NCBI GenBank assembly: GCA_016906335.1
Contig: JADEYG010000002.1
Location: 879,001 to 943,000 of the forward strand
From: Novakomyces olei
Taxonomy: Eukaryota > Ascomycota > Novakomycetes > Novakomycetales > Novakomycetaceae
Length of the DNA: 64,000 nt
Direction: 5' to 3'
Part shown: positions 1 through 15,148 of the stretch, piece by piece
Layout: the number at the start of each line of letters is the position of its first letter
Position numbering within the stretch: position 1 is the first letter of the stretch
The notes under the pieces: generated by a model
Seen by the model: the letters and a program-made list of their open reading frames with translations, nothing else
What the model was told of the DNA's origin: nothing
The model's database searches: none
Translations under genes and position numbers: made by a program

Positions 1-1
1 C

Positions 2-442
2 CCACAGCAATCGCAGTTGTCGCAAACTTCTTTCAAGACTGCCGTTTCAAAAGTCGCAAGGTACAATCCAGGGTTTTCGTTTCAGACTGTACCTTTTTAT
101 GATGCTCTTGAAAGCGATATTGTAAAATCGCTCAAAGAAGCTCACATGTATCACAAACTTGAGGAAGATGATGAAGATAAAGTCGCATCACGCGTTATTT
201 TGGCCAATTTACAGGACTCTTTTCTCGTTAAAGAATTCTCTCTAGACCACGTTCCGCATTCCGCGGGTCCAACTACGTTTCGAGTTTCCGATGTTTTGGT
301 CACTGAGGATATTATTGATGATATTGACGATGCCTTAGTTAACCGGTTGAAGAATGCAGTGTATTCTTCAGATTGGGAATATATTTTCAGGTTGCGCAAT
401 GAATTCGCGTTAATGGCTATAAAAGCCTACTTGTCAATATAA
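2..442 (+). CDS. 3' end of an unrecognised protein-coding gene
   Basis: This reading frame is open from the left edge of the window to a TAA at 440-442 and gives the last 146 or so residues of a protein whose start lies outside. It has no ATG near its left end, so the true start or an upstream exon is off-window. The visible part is hydrophilic with an acidic stretch (around EEDDEDK) and then a region rich in Asp and Ile; it has no membrane segment, no cysteine cluster and no motif I recognise. Codon use looks like that of the neighbours. I could not assign a family. The next gene, HDA1, is on the same strand about 1 kb away, so the two are separate units. Confidence 0.6.
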   Translation, partial: PQQSQLSQTSFKTAVSKVARYNPGFSFQTVPFYDALESDIVKSLKEAHMYHKLEEDDEDKVASRVILANLQDSFLVKEFSLDHVPHSAGPTTFRVSDVLVTEDIIDDIDDALVNRLKNAVYSSDWEYIFRLRNEFALMAIKAYLSI

Positions 443-1471
443 TATACAGGCTCCTGTGTTTTTTGTGTTTTTTGCAAGGGTCATTGAATAATAAAATACT
501 TTTTATCAATATTAAACCTAGCACCTTTCCATTTATTATTCATTTTTTATTTTCTATTTTTTATTTATTTATTTGTCTATTTTGTGTATCACTTCAAACT
601 AGATTTTTGATTTGTCTTTGCTTTTTAATCTATTTCAGCGTAATAGCATCTACATACGGCAATAGTTGTGGAATTTATAATAAACGTTTAATTTTCTACA
701 CTTTTGTATACGCTCCATCGGTTTAGTGTTCACAGCATTATATTGATCGTATCGCGCCTGTCTCATGTCCGACAAGTGCGATGACAAAAGGCAAGCAACC
801 TGCACAAAAAGATAGCTCGTAGTAGTTTTTTTGTTGTAAACTAAGTTGTTTGCTCCCTCCGTGTCTTTGTAGCTTTTCGGTTCTGTACCTGTTTTGAAAA
901 AATACTGTAGCCCTGCATTGTGCAAAACTATCCTAGCGTTTTAATGAATTTATAGAGCAACGGAATAAGAGCCCATTCTGCTTTTGCAACAGTATGAAAA
1001 CGAAAGAACAGGGATTTTACCTTTTTAAAGGTATTAAGCCACTATGCTGCAAGTGAACTACTCCAAAATATATTTCGTCGTATTAAGGCACTACTTGGCT
1101 ATATTTCAAACAGATTAGAAAAAAAAAAGTTAAAAATCCCTCTTTGAGCTTGTGGAAGATCGCCCACATGAAATATGGTACAGGAACAGAAAAACAGGTC
1201 AAGCATAGTGGGTTGTAATGTCAATAGGACGACGCTCTTTTACTCAACACTGTTCGATTCAAGAGGCAATTAACCCTAACTAACCCTCCATATACTGTAT
1301 CTCCTGAGCATGGTTAATAGTTGATATAATTAATATTCCTACAGCAAGATTGGTAAATAAATAACAAAACACATTTATCGTCGCAGTTTCATTGCCCAAC
1401 GGTAAAAGACCCACCAGCGATAACAGCATCAGCGGTGCCCATGCTTATCGTGAAAGCAAGAGACAGGTAGC
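443..1471. other. intergenic stretch, no gene seen
   Basis: AT-rich spacer. The only structured signal is the telomere-like promoter motif at 1271-1287, about 185 bp before the HDA1 start. Short frames here have no coding character, and I saw no RNA gene. Confidence 0.5.
1271..1287. promoter_or_regulatory. telomere-like promoter motif upstream of HDA1
   Basis: TAACCCTAACTAACCCT: two CCCTAA units whose CCC triplets are 10 bp apart. The same form recurs upstream of TANGO2, TOF1, TOR, BCS1/proteasome alpha2, TFB2 and Aquarius/THOC1 in this window. A Tbf1- or telobox-type factor site is inferred, not shown. Confidence 0.6.
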
Positions 1472-3887
1472 ATGGATGGTTCGATGGATATCGATGCCAA
1501 TTTCGTTAGTCCAGCTGCGATTTTTGGACATCAAGCCCAGGAAGCTGTGAATGCTGCGAAAGACGATGATGCCGATCAAGATATTCTGGCCACGTCTAAT
1601 ATATACACGCCATTGAAGCGCGTTTTTCTTCGATCAGGGTTGTGCTATGACGAACGGATGCGAGCGCACCAAACTGTTGACGTTTTCGATTATCACCCGG
1701 AAGATCCTCGACGGATCTTACGGATTTATGATGCACTTCGAACGGCTGGAATAGCGCCAAATATTCACAAACGACCTGATTCATCTGCAGCGGCAGATGA
1801 CAATTACACTTTTGTTCCTATAACCGCTCGAGAAGCGACACGAGAAGAAATTGTTATGGTCCATACAGCCATACACTATGTCTCTATGCTTTCTACGGCT
1901 CGAATGACACGTGAGCAATTGGTGATTGCCGAAAAGACATCAGACTCTATGTACTTCAATAATGAATCCGCTTTTTGTGCCCTGCTTAGCTGCGGCGGAG
2001 CAATTGAGACTTGTGCTGCTGTGGTGGAAGAACGCGTAAAAAATGCATTTGCCGTGATCCGGCCTCCAGGTCATCATGCTGAACCAGATGCAGCGGGCGG
2101 ATTTTGTTTATTTAATAACGTTGCTATTGCTACCAAAGCCACTATGAAGCGGTACCCTCAAGTGAAAAAAGTCATGATACTGGACTGGTAACGAATCTTT
2201 TTACTTTCCTCGAGTTTTTCGCTTATTTTTATTCAATTTGTATTCAATTTTACTTTCAATTACTATTATTATTATTATTTTGCTTAAGCATTCTCAGGGA
2301 TGTACATCACGGCAACGGTACTCAGCGAGCGTTTTATCGTGACCCCAATGTACTTTACGTGTCGTTGCACAGATTCGACAATGGAGAGTTTTATCCCGGT
2401 AGTTTCTACGGCCATTATACACGTTCTGGTGACGGTGACGGTGAGGGCCGAAGTGTAAACGTCCCCTGGCCTCGAGGAGGAATGCATGATGGCGATTACA
2501 TTTACGCGTTTGATCGGCTCATTATGCCGATTGCAAGAGAGTATGATCCGGATCTTGTCATAATCTCGGCCGGGTTTGATGCCGCTGATGGTGACGAAAT
2601 TGGAGGCTGTCACGTATCACCAATCGGCTATGCACACATGACGCATATGCTCATGAGCTTGGCTAAAGGAAAACTCGTTACTATTCTAGAGGGCGGCTAT
2701 AACTTGGATTCAATTGCTATATCCGCTCTAGCTGTGGCAAAAACAATGCTCGGTGAGCCGCCAGAGCCATTAAAAATATCGACACCGAGCGACGATTCCG
2801 TCAAATTAATAGATCATTGTATTCGGCATCATTCTGTTTACTGGTTAAATTTGCGGCCTTCGTTTAAGGAACGTTTTGTTCCTTTGCCGTCGGCCGAAGT
2901 TTTGCGGGATGTGGCCAGACGCGCTCAAATCACTCAGCTTGAAGATGACTACGGGATGACATCAGTTTTGAGTCCTCCTGGAGAGAAAGATGTACGGATC
3001 ATGGCCACGCCAGAATTCATGTCCAGCAAGAATCTGATGGTGATTATTCACGGGCCGCCAGAGGCTCGGTTGTTACAGCCAAATTCTCTGGACGATCGGC
3101 TGTCATTAAACGATGCTGTAATGGTAGACCCGTCTATGCAGTATGTGCAGTGGGCTTACGATAACGGATTTGGGATCTTGGATGCAAATGCCAGCCGGGA
3201 ATCTGCGGGTAAAGCATCACAGGGACAGAAGCCGTCTGAGGATCTGATGCTCTTTATTTGGGACTATTATATTTCGTAAGTCGGAGAGAATAGGGGAAAC
3301 GATGGGCAATATGATGAATTTGGGAAAAAGGAGAAAATAAGAGAGAAGCAAACAAACCACCAATCAACTTAAAAAGTTTACCATACTAATGATCAAGATT
3401 AACGGATGCTGCTTCAATTATTCTATTCAGTTCAGCTGGGACGGGTTTGAGCTTTGCAAAACTAATAAACGAAAGAAGTATGCTTAAACATTATACCAAA
3501 ATGACCACTGACACTTCCCTTTTTATTTGTCTGCAGCCGTGTTTGATCGTGTCAAGTGCGTGGTCAATATTTATGCTGGTGATCATGTCGACCCACTTCC
3601 GAAATCGGCCAGTGACGATATCGTCCGGCAGTACTTTTTGCGGAGTATTGTGTATATATCTAAACAAAATCCGCTCGCTACCCAGATGAAAAAGGCAAAA
3701 CAACGATTTGGAAGAGTGCTTCAATCTCGTAAGTTCAGGGATCGATAAAAAAATATGCTGATTTTATACGATTTTTTTGCCTCAGTCGCTAATTTGTTCA
3801 GCTTACGATTCGAAAGACCAGATACTCACAAACCACTATAAAGCACTTACAAAGTGGATGCTGGAGCGGCTCTCTAGTTTAATCTAG
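1472..3887 (+). CDS. HDA1: class II histone deacetylase with Arb2 domain (Hda1)
   Basis: NAD-independent, zinc-dependent lysine deacetylase acting on histones H3/H2B in the nucleus. Exons are 1472-2187, 2298-3275, 3398-3477, 3537-3728 and 3802-3887, giving 683 aa (yeast Hda1 has 706). The catalytic domain holds RPPGHHAEP, DVHHGNGTQ and FDAADGD, which supply the charge-relay histidines and the Asp-His-Asp zinc ligands; the DVHHGNG motif is rebuilt exactly by joining exons 1 and 2. Beyond about residue 410 lies an Arb2-like domain, used in yeast for dimerisation and partner binding, which runs through all the small 3' exons. Exon 3 (80 nt) is easily missed: it is recovered by its branch point CATACTAAT, by phase, and by similarity to the Arb2 core. 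The protein starts at ATG 1472, with a second in-frame ATG four codons on. A telomere-like motif lies about 185 bp upstream. Confidence 0.88.
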
Positions 3888-4337
3888 ATTACTATAGACA
3901 TGTCAAAAATATAGTGTAACTTCAGAATTTTCAGCGTTCCACGTATTATTGCCTTTCGTAATATATCAAAGCAGATATAAAAGAATTTTTGTCCGGAATT
4001 TCGCATCATTCAGGATTGAACAGTCCAGAATTTGCAGAGGCATTTATGACGGTAATACTTGACCCTAACCCTAAATTCTTGTGTCTTTGCAATTGGATAA
4101 AGGCCGTACCAGATCGATATTACTGGTAAACTGGGGGCAAACCTCCTTCTAATCCAGTCATAAATTACTTTATTATACGACACGTAAAAGCTGGCATGGA
4201 ATATTGCAGTAGAGCTACATAGTCAAAACTACGCGTTTAATTAAACCTTTCATAAATTAGTTTCGCGTTCGCTACGCGTAAAAGCATCCTTCCATTGATC
4301 ACTGATCCATTCGCAGCAGCGTCCGCGGCTACTTCTG
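3888..4337. other. spacer between HDA1 and MCM6
   Basis: 450 bp, shared by the HDA1 3' end and the MCM6 promoter. It holds a double CCCTAA motif at 4063-4075; I see no gene. Confidence 0.5.
4063..4075. promoter_or_regulatory. telomere-like motif upstream of MCM6
   Basis: CCCTAACCCTAAA, two directly adjoining telomere-type units (6-bp spacing rather than 10), about 265 bp before the MCM6 start. Confidence 0.5.
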
Positions 4338-7138
<2,801 letters not shown>

Positions 7139-7922
7139 ATTGGTTTCTTGCTGGGGCATTGCTATTGTATAATTTATTGCTTTTTCTGCTATTCAGTACC
7201 TTTTGTGTTGAGACTTGGAGTGCATAGATTGTAGAAATTTCGTAGTCGGACGGGTGGTGTAAGGACGGTGTGGTGAGGCAGTATTAGAGTAGAGTATAAG
7301 CATACACGTGGGACAAGTCCGACCGCTCTCACACAATCTTTCCAACAAGGTGCCGAATAACAATTTATATGGAATATCACGTTCATTAATGGAATAACGA
7401 GTACATTGAAATTAACAAAGAGATTGAAATCTACGAATACATTTAGATGGCACAGATACGTTAAACGTGGAAGCCGAGTGACCGCCCTCCACGACTGTGC
7501 CACTTTTTTCTGCGCTCCGGCTAATGCAATGAATGGACTTTTGGGTGACGATTACCTATGATTTTGCGCCATGTACTTGCACTACACAAGATACGGCACC
7601 TGTAAACTACGCGAATCAAGGTCTAAATACTTAATTTGACTAGGCAAGTAGTTTGACTAGACAAGTAGTTTGACTTATTAAATAGTCTGACTAGATAAGT
7701 AGCTTGACTAATTGTGTAAGTGGACCGTACAATCGCGAATGATAATGTATGGGATAACGAAAACCCTGTTGCAGCATCTAATGAATGAACAGGCTTATAC
7801 TGCTCGCATACACGCTAAATAACGGAGACTCGACTTGATGAAACAGTGCGGTAGTCGAGCGTAGTCCTCTGCATAATCGTGCGTCCCGGATCGTACGGTT
7901 CAGCGAAAATCTGACTTGGTGC
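7139..7922. other. spacer between MCM6 and UFD4
   Basis: 784 bp with no convincing gene. Its main feature is the five-copy 17-bp repeat at 7632-7716. No telomere-like motif was seen in this promoter. Confidence 0.5.
7632..7716. repeat. five-copy 17-bp tandem repeat upstream of UFD4
   Basis: Five head-to-tail 17-bp units (consensus TAGTTTGACTAGACAAG) in perfect register at 7632, 7649, 7666, 7683 and 7700, differing at a few positions each. TTGACTA or CTGACTA is the constant core. It lies about 210 bp before the UFD4 start. Confidence 0.85.
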
Positions 7923-10900
7923 ATGGCCAGCGGGAGTTGTGGCAATCAGCGGCAGCAAAAGTCGGGCGGAGCTTTGAGAGCGCGGTAGGTCGTGTAAAGG
8001 CAGACGCCACAGTCGATCGTCTGCTTTCTCCACAGCCGTCTAACTGTAAAGTAGTGCTATTCATCCCAGTCTCAGGTCCGAGTCTACTCTCGGGTCAGGA
8101 AAGCAGCCGGAGCCGGAGCCAAGTCCCACGGAGTCCAGCTCACAGAGTTTGTCCTTTTTATCGACTTCAAGGAAACGAAGTGGAGCTGCCACTTCATATC
8201 GCAATAGCAAGACACCAGCTCGGCAGCCGGCTGCAAAACGAGTAAAAAAGAATAACCAAGAGTCTGCTGAGCCCACTGTTGAACGGGGGAAGCAGGAGTC
8301 TAATCGTGCAACGGCGAACGTAGGCTCTCCTGCAAACCGCCAGAGCGGAGACAAGATGCTTTTTGGCAACGGCAGCAGAACTAGACGGTATATCCATTTG
8401 TCGTAAGGCTGCTAATGAAAATAGGACTACGAGTAGTAGAAAGCGAGGCGAACTTTACGAAAAGGAATTTGATGGTATGCTGGGCGGAATTATTTTATTT
8501 TTATTTTATTTTTATATTTATTTTTAGTTTTAGTTTTATTTTAACATTTTCTCTATTTAATTCTTTATACCATTTGGACCGGTTAACTCATAATTAGAAG
8601 AAGGATCGTCACACTTTACACGGTCAAGAGACGTGCCGGCCGATGAGTACGGTAATGAACTCGCTGAAACGAGTTCGGCTTCCAGCTCAAAGTTTGGCTT
8701 AGATGATTTGCTGGACGCTCGACGTACGAGGCGCAGTTCTCGGCTCAAACCTGCACGAGGTTCAAGATACCAGAATTTTGATAATGAAGAGGAACACAGC
8801 GTCAAATACACGGCTTCGTCTGCGCCGGCTACGGATCCAGTCTACGATTCTTTGGCAACCATGGTGAGCGGTGCAAGTGGGAGGCACAGCAATAATAAGA
8901 AAGACAAGTCAAGGAAGAAGTCGTACGTGGCCGGAGAAAATGATACGTGTGCTCAAATCTCTATTAGTAATGCCAAAAATCGTGGTCTAATGGCAAAGGA
9001 GGCACAGCAATTGCTTCATGCCGATGGCGATAGCCCGGCAGAGGAAGAGGATCTGTATGAAGATGATGACGATTATACTGCGGCTGGACAACGTGATGAA
9101 AGCGATCTTTTAGATTCTCGTGCGGATAACAGTAATGCCTTTGCCATGAGAGACCTCCGGGGACATAATGATGATAATGACCAGGATTTCAGTGATGATG
9201 AACGAGATGAAAATAGCGGTGAAGACGAAGATGACGGCGAAGAGGAAGATCGAAATGACGGAGAAGAAGATGACGATGATGAAGATGACGATGACGATGA
9301 CGATGATGAAGATGAAGATGAGGAGGAAGACGACGAGAGCGAGAATGAAAACGGGAATGATGGTTTTGTGAGAAGATCGCTGCGTGATGAGTTAAGCCGG
9401 GACTTTGATATTCCATCAAGCATTCTGTTATTCGGGATTGGCGGTCAGTGGAATCGAAAAATATCTGCTTTGGCGAACGCCGATGTATATACTCAAATGG
9501 CTCTACTGCAAGAATTCGCAGAAATGCTCTGTATATCCACAGAAGATGTGATTGCAAATGATTTTGCAGTAGACTCGTTTGTAAAGGCGCTAGTCAAGAT
9601 TTTGAGGAATGAAGATGCGTCTAACATCGAGCCTGAACTTTTTCATCTGGCTTGTCTTTGTCTTTCTAATCTTATTGAGGCCTTTCCTCCGGCTACTCAT
9701 TCTTTGGTTTGCGGAGGAGCGGTCCCGGTTTTGTGCAATAAGCTTTTGGATGCCCAATTCATTGATCTCGCGGAGCAGGCTTTAACTACCCTTGAGAAAA
9801 TTTCTATAGATTACCCATCTTCCGTCGTACGTGAAGGCGGCCTCAAAGCCAGCTTAACCTTCTTGGACTTTTTCCATATGAGTGTCCAACGGAAGGCCGT
9901 TTCGTTGGCGGCCAATTGTTGCAGGAATATCCCACAGGATTGTTTTCAGTCAATCTTGGATGTTATGCCAAAGATTCTTGAAATTGTGAAGGGGTCAGAC
10001 CGTGAACTGGTGGAGCAGAGCAGTCTTTGCGTATCTCGCATTATTGAAGTCTTCAGGCACGATAAAGAGAAACTCGACAAGATTGTTGACAAAGAACTCT
10101 TGCTTACCATCTTAAAACTGCTTGAACATTCGACCACCACGTCTCTTAGTCAGAATTCACAAACTTCCTTCCTCAAGCTTCTTGGAGCTATTGCCAGAGT
10201 ATTGCCCGAGGCTGCCGTGATTTTGTTTCAAATTAATGTTCTCGATGTCATTGTACACATTCTCACTGGTGTGTCAAATCATACAAATTCGGTTCAGTCG
10301 GACCAAGATAAGCAAACAACTCAGCTCCAGGTTATGACTCACCAGGCAAAGTCACAAGTTGTTGAGGTTCTGAATTTGATTTGTGAACTGCTCCCAGCCC
10401 CGCTACAAAAAAGCTCTATGGATCCTGAAAAGAAAGCCTTGAAAGCAGAAGAGGCACAAAGGAGTATTGAGCTGCTTGAAAAAGTTTCTGCAGAAAGGAA
10501 CAAGTTTGTCTTGACTTTACTGCCCATACTTATCAATATTTACACATCAACAGCAAGCTCAACTATCCGTCAACGAATCATCAATGCTCAATTAAGATTG
10601 GTCATCAATATGGACGATACGGCAATGTTGGATATGCTTGAACATGTTTCGTTTGGCACTTTTCTCGCAGAAGTGCTTTCGCGTGATATTTGGTCACCAT
10701 CCGGAATTGCAGCGTTACAGCTTTCAGAGAATCTATTGAAGAAGTCACCAAAGCATTTTTACTTTTGTCTTTTACGTGAAGGCGTAATCCATGTTGTGCG
10801 CGAGATCTGTGCCTTTGATATGCCCTCCGCCAACGCAAACGGCATATATAGTATTGTGCCGCCTTTGCGCTCGGAGCAAGCAAATTATGTCGCCTCTGCA

Positions 10901-13399
10901 AAGGACAAAGCCTGTTCTTTTCTAAGAATTTTTGATACTTGTGATGCAAAATATTCGTCCAAATTTGCCAAATTATCAAACATGCATAAGCTTTCGAGCA
11001 TAGCTAAAAAGATGGGCAAAAATCGGATCACAAAACAGACGTATGAAGCGTTTAGTCATGTTCTTTGCAAAAGAGAGGCTGCTACTGGATACGAGCTATA
11101 CGAATCTGGCCTTGTTAATTCTTTGACTGATTATCTTCGGGGTGTTGGCTTTGAGCAAAAGGCACAACTGCTTCATCATTTAGCGTCACCGGTCAATGGT
11201 GCAAATTCAAAAAGTGCGCTCTTGGTCTTGATCGAACGACTTCAGGGTCTTCTTAGCCATACTGAAAATTTCCAAGTTCTCACTAGTGGACATGAAGGTA
11301 TTTAAACACCCAAAATGTCATGTAAATTTAAACTAACCGTCTGATTAGATGCGAAAAAGAATCCTATCAATCTCTTGACACGTATGCTCCGGGTTAAATT
11401 GGTCGCAGAAGAAGATCTTGAAGTTCCTGATCCATTCAAAGAAGTCATAGTCTCTATTCATGCCATTGCGACTTTTGGTGCTATTGATAATTACCTTCGA
11501 CCTCGACTATTTCAGGGCTTGAGGGCCCAAGCTAAAAAGGATACTATCGCGGAAGAATTATCGGAAGCTGCGCCTCTTAAATCCAGGTCTTCACGGAGCA
11601 TGTTTCAAGCGTTTCTTGGAAATTCAATGTCCCATGCAGTTTCGAACGCTTTGGATTGGAAGATGAATGCTGAGAATGAAGCAGCGTTTAAGGGCTCTGT
11701 CTTGGAGTATACGTATCAGGGAGATCGAATAACGAACGAAATGACGCTGTTCTCCCTGCTGGCTCGTGAAAACTCTGAAGGCCGCATTAATTGGGATCCG
11801 TCTCTCACAGTGCACTATCGACTTGTCCAGCTCCAGCAAACTTTGTCAGAAAGCGAATGTAGCGAAGACGGTATCGGAGCCGGCGTTGAACAGGGCTCAA
11901 GTCACCTCTCTAATGTTCACTTTGAGACGGTGTTGGTGCTGCTAAGAGAACTTTATAAGCTGGTACAATCGCATTTGCCGAGACTGGCGGCTTCTTCTGT
12001 GTTTGTCAATTCGAAGCTGACAGCTAAATTAAATCAGCAGCTTGAAGATCCTTTGGTTGTTGCCAGCGCTTGTCTCCCGACCTGGACGCAAAGATTAACT
12101 CAAGACTTTTTCTTTTTGTTTCCATTTGAAACTAGACATTTGTATCTCCAATCCACATCGTTTGGATACTCCAGATCAATTTCACGCTGGCAGCGCAGCA
12201 TGCGATCGAACGAAGACTCTTATAATGACCGACTCAGCCATCTCGGTCGACTACAGAGGCAAAAGGTTAGAATCTCGCGTCGTAGAATGTTGGATTCTGC
12301 GGTGAAAGTCTTTGAACTTTATGCCTCATCCCCCTCTGTTTTGGAAATTGAATACTTTGACGAAGTGGGAACGGGACTCGGGCCGACCTTGGAATTTTAC
12401 TCGATCGTATCAAAAGACTTTTGTCTGTCTTCCCTTGAAATGTGGCGATCATCGAACGAAAAATCAATATTTGTTAATCACGGGCAAGGCCTCTTTCCTC
12501 GGCCTTATTCTGAGGAGTTTCTGGATTCACCAGATGGCCAAAAGATCCTTCAGCTCTTCAAGACTCTTGGGCGATTTGTCGGTCGTGCTTTACTTGACTC
12601 GCGGATTGTTGATATGCATTTGAATCCTCAAATGTTTAAATTTGATCAAGACGGAGAAGAGCTTTCGATACTTGATGTTCGAGGGATCGATTCTGTACTA
12701 ACGGATTCGCTTCTCTATTTGAAAAAGTTTATCGATTTGCAGGATGCCGGACATGTTGATCCTTTAATTGATGGTGTTTCTGTGGAAGAGCTTTCTCTTA
12801 CATTCACTCTTCCAGGGTATCCGTCTATTGAGCTGAAACCTAATGGTGGAGACGTTTATGTGACTTTTGAAAACGTAAAGGAATATGTCAATTCTGTGGT
12901 AGAATATACTGCTGGAAAAGGTGTGGCCAGGCAAGTCGAACAGTTTCGGGCTGGCTTCAGTAACGTGCTTCCCTTTAGTGCCTTAAAATCATTCAGGCCG
13001 GATGAGCTGGTGAGAATATTCGGCAATGGAGAAGAAGACTGGTCAATTGAAACATTACGGGATTGTGTCAGGGCAGATCATGGGTATACGATGCAAAGCC
13101 AGAGCATTCAAGACCTGCTTGAGGTCATGTCTGCCTTTAGCATTGTCGACCGGCGAGAATTTTTGCAGTTTATTACGGGCGCACCCAAACTGCCAATCGG
13201 CGGCTTCAAGGAATTAGTCCCCTCACTGACTGTTGTTCGAAAGCCAGCGGAGAATTCCCTAACTTTTGACGACTACTTGCCGAGTGTTATGACATGTGTT
13301 AATTATCTCAAGCTACCCGCGTATTCTTCAAAGCAAGTCTTGCGCCAAAGACTGCACAAGGCAATGAGAGATGGACAGGGCAGTTTCCATCTTTCGTAA
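7923..13399 (+). CDS. UFD4: HECT-type E3 ubiquitin ligase, Ufd4/TRIP12 family
   Basis: Ubiquitin ligase that marks ubiquitin-fusion and N-degron substrates for the proteasome. Five exons (7923-7984, 8052-8387, 8425-8474, 8598-11297, 11349-13399) sum to 1732 aa with phases agreeing at every junction. The first 340 residues are disordered and basic/serine-rich. An almost pure Asp/Glu tract follows (about residues 340-400, from 9171-9350), then armadillo-like helical repeats, as in TRIP12. The C-terminal HECT domain begins near residue 1380 and carries the catalytic cysteine in MTCVNYLKLP about 37 residues from the end. The small second intron (8388-8424) is 37 nt; a nested 22-nt alternative would add four residues in the same frame. 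Start ATG 7923 is inferred, since it alone joins in phase through GTAGGT to the next open exon. Confidence 0.85.
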
Positions 13400-13775
13400 T
13401 AAGGGATATATCAAATATGGTTTACATGTCATTTGTTTTTGTTTAGTATATGCTTTTTGTTTTATTGGTGCGCATACATATACTTTATGGTCATTGACAA
13501 TATATTTGCAGACAGATATATTGCGAGTCCAGATCATTTAATTTTCTCATTACAAATTGAACTCGTTCACTTGTAGATTGTGCTACTACAAATTGGCCAA
13601 AGACGTAGAAATCGAGCAGATTTATACAGCCCAATTAATGTGACCGACCCAGTTAAGCGGATCGCTGTCGATCCATAATTTAAATCCGCGCGGTTGTACG
13701 AGCCTGAGGCAAACAAATACACTTTAAAGTACATACACGTGTGCCATGTAACACTTTTTAATCCCGTTTCTTATC
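13400..13775. other. 3' spacer between convergent genes
   Basis: 376 bp between the stop codons of UFD4 and the acetyltransferase gene; it should hold both 3' UTRs. No other feature seen. Confidence 0.5.
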
Positions 13776-14664
13776 CTATTTGACGGCACTTTTCGCCAAA
13801 CGATGAAAGGTCAATGACCACTTGCGTGACGGTTTAATACCGCACAAAGACAGGATCCACGGGTACGTTTGTGTACTTTTGCCCTCTGAATCTGCCCTGT
13901 TTCCACCGGTCAGGTCTGCGTGTTTGAGGGCAAACCCGTTTTTCTTTAGCGTAAGCTCTGCACGTTGCTGAACAGACCACGTGTGGCATACGACTTCTGG
14001 CGCCCCCGCGTCGTTGGCAAACTCCTTCGCGATCTGCAGCAGATCGCTTCCAAGGCCACGATTCTGTAGACGATGGAGAACGTACCAATTGACGATCTCA
14101 GCCTTGCCTCTGCTGTCCCGTTCGACGGCAATTGTCCCGGCAATTTCGGTCCCGAATTGAGCCACCATCATCATGTTTTTCCCACGGTAAAAGTTACTGA
14201 GAAGCCGATGCCTCACAAGTCTGTCGCGCTCTGCGTCCGCTATCGCTTTGAATATGGGCGAAACAGTATACTCGGCAGCAAGTGTAAGCGCACCAAATAC
14301 TGCGCAGACAATAAGCACTCCCACACCGATATCTCCGCGGGCATAAACCCCAGAGAATTGTATGCAAAGCGCGGCAAATGCTACAGCTGCAGTAATCGAA
14401 ATTGGATGGAAAACCAAGTGTGTGTTTGCCAGTCGGCCCGATCGCAAGGCGCCTTTCAAGTTAGATTTGATGTCGAGAGGAGAAGAGACTTTAAAAAGTT
14501 GAGCAAATAAAAAATTAAGCAAATAAGCAAGCGAAGCGTAAACCTGTACCATTCAAAACAAACTGCAATACTTTTGCTTCGTCAAACTCTGCGACTGAAG
14601 CAATTTTCAGTTCGGGCAAATCGCTCAGCGCTGGCTTCTCGTCCTCCGAAGAACTGTGCGCCAT
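13776..14664 (-). CDS. membrane-anchored GNAT N-acetyltransferase (NAT8-like)
   Basis: Predicted acetyl-CoA-dependent N-acetyltransferase. Exons 14544-14664 and 13776-14488 (complement) give 277 aa; the join at VLNGT/VSSPLD is in phase. Two hydrophobic segments (about residues 65-80 and 88-105) precede the catalytic part, so the enzyme is probably held in an internal membrane with its active domain in one compartment. The GNAT acetyl-CoA loop is recognisable as RLQNRGLGSDLL, followed by a typical beta-alpha C-terminal half (VCHTWSVQQRAELTLKKNGF). Transmembrane segments before a single GNAT domain recall the NAT8/camello family, but substrate cannot be told from sequence. ATG 14664 (MAHSSSEDEK) is the first in-frame start. 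The gene converges with UFD4. Confidence 0.75.
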
Positions 14665-15148
14665 TGTGATCGAGTCAGAAATGACTCTTTGCTTTATGTC
14701 TGTCTTTATTATTATCACTCTATTATATTCATAAAATTTATTTATTAAAAGGTGCTTGGGCAGCACGTGGACACGGCCCAATGCGGTAATGATAAGAAGT
14801 ATAGTGTCTTGCGCTTAGGTTTACTTGATGGTCGGTGCTTGAATATTCTTATTCTTTTTTATTTATATTATTATTTATATTAATTATTATTCTACGCGTT
14901 TTTGTGTCCATTTGACCAGAGATGTACATTCAAACCGATAGAAGCCACCGGGGGACACTGTGCCCTATAACCAATGTTCATATTGTGTCTGGACGAGCCA
15001 CGACAAAACTGTACAAACAGTAGCAGACCAGTTCCAATAAATTTTCAAGGTGGTTTGGCACTGCTGTCAACCATCACCAAACACGGTCGAGTTTGCGGTG
15101 CGTCAGACCTAAAAAGCGGGCAAGCCTAGCCATAAACATCAGTAAAAT
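14665..15148. other. spacer, acetyltransferase promoter side
   Basis: 484 bp between the acetyltransferase start and the stop of the next gene leftward on the same strand. AT-rich around 14690-14890; nothing else identified. Confidence 0.5.

Noticed and set aside
650-925. 91-codon minus-strand frame near the left edge
   Set aside because: No recognisable domain, and codon composition does not resemble the neighbouring genes.
8403-8424. A 22-nt intron in UFD4
   Set aside because: The alternative donor 15 nt upstream gives a 37-nt intron in the same frame and with the same acceptor, matching the size class seen elsewhere.
9073-9557. Long serine-rich and histidine-rich frames on the minus strand
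   Set aside because: They are reverse-strand shadows of the Asp/Glu tract of UFD4.
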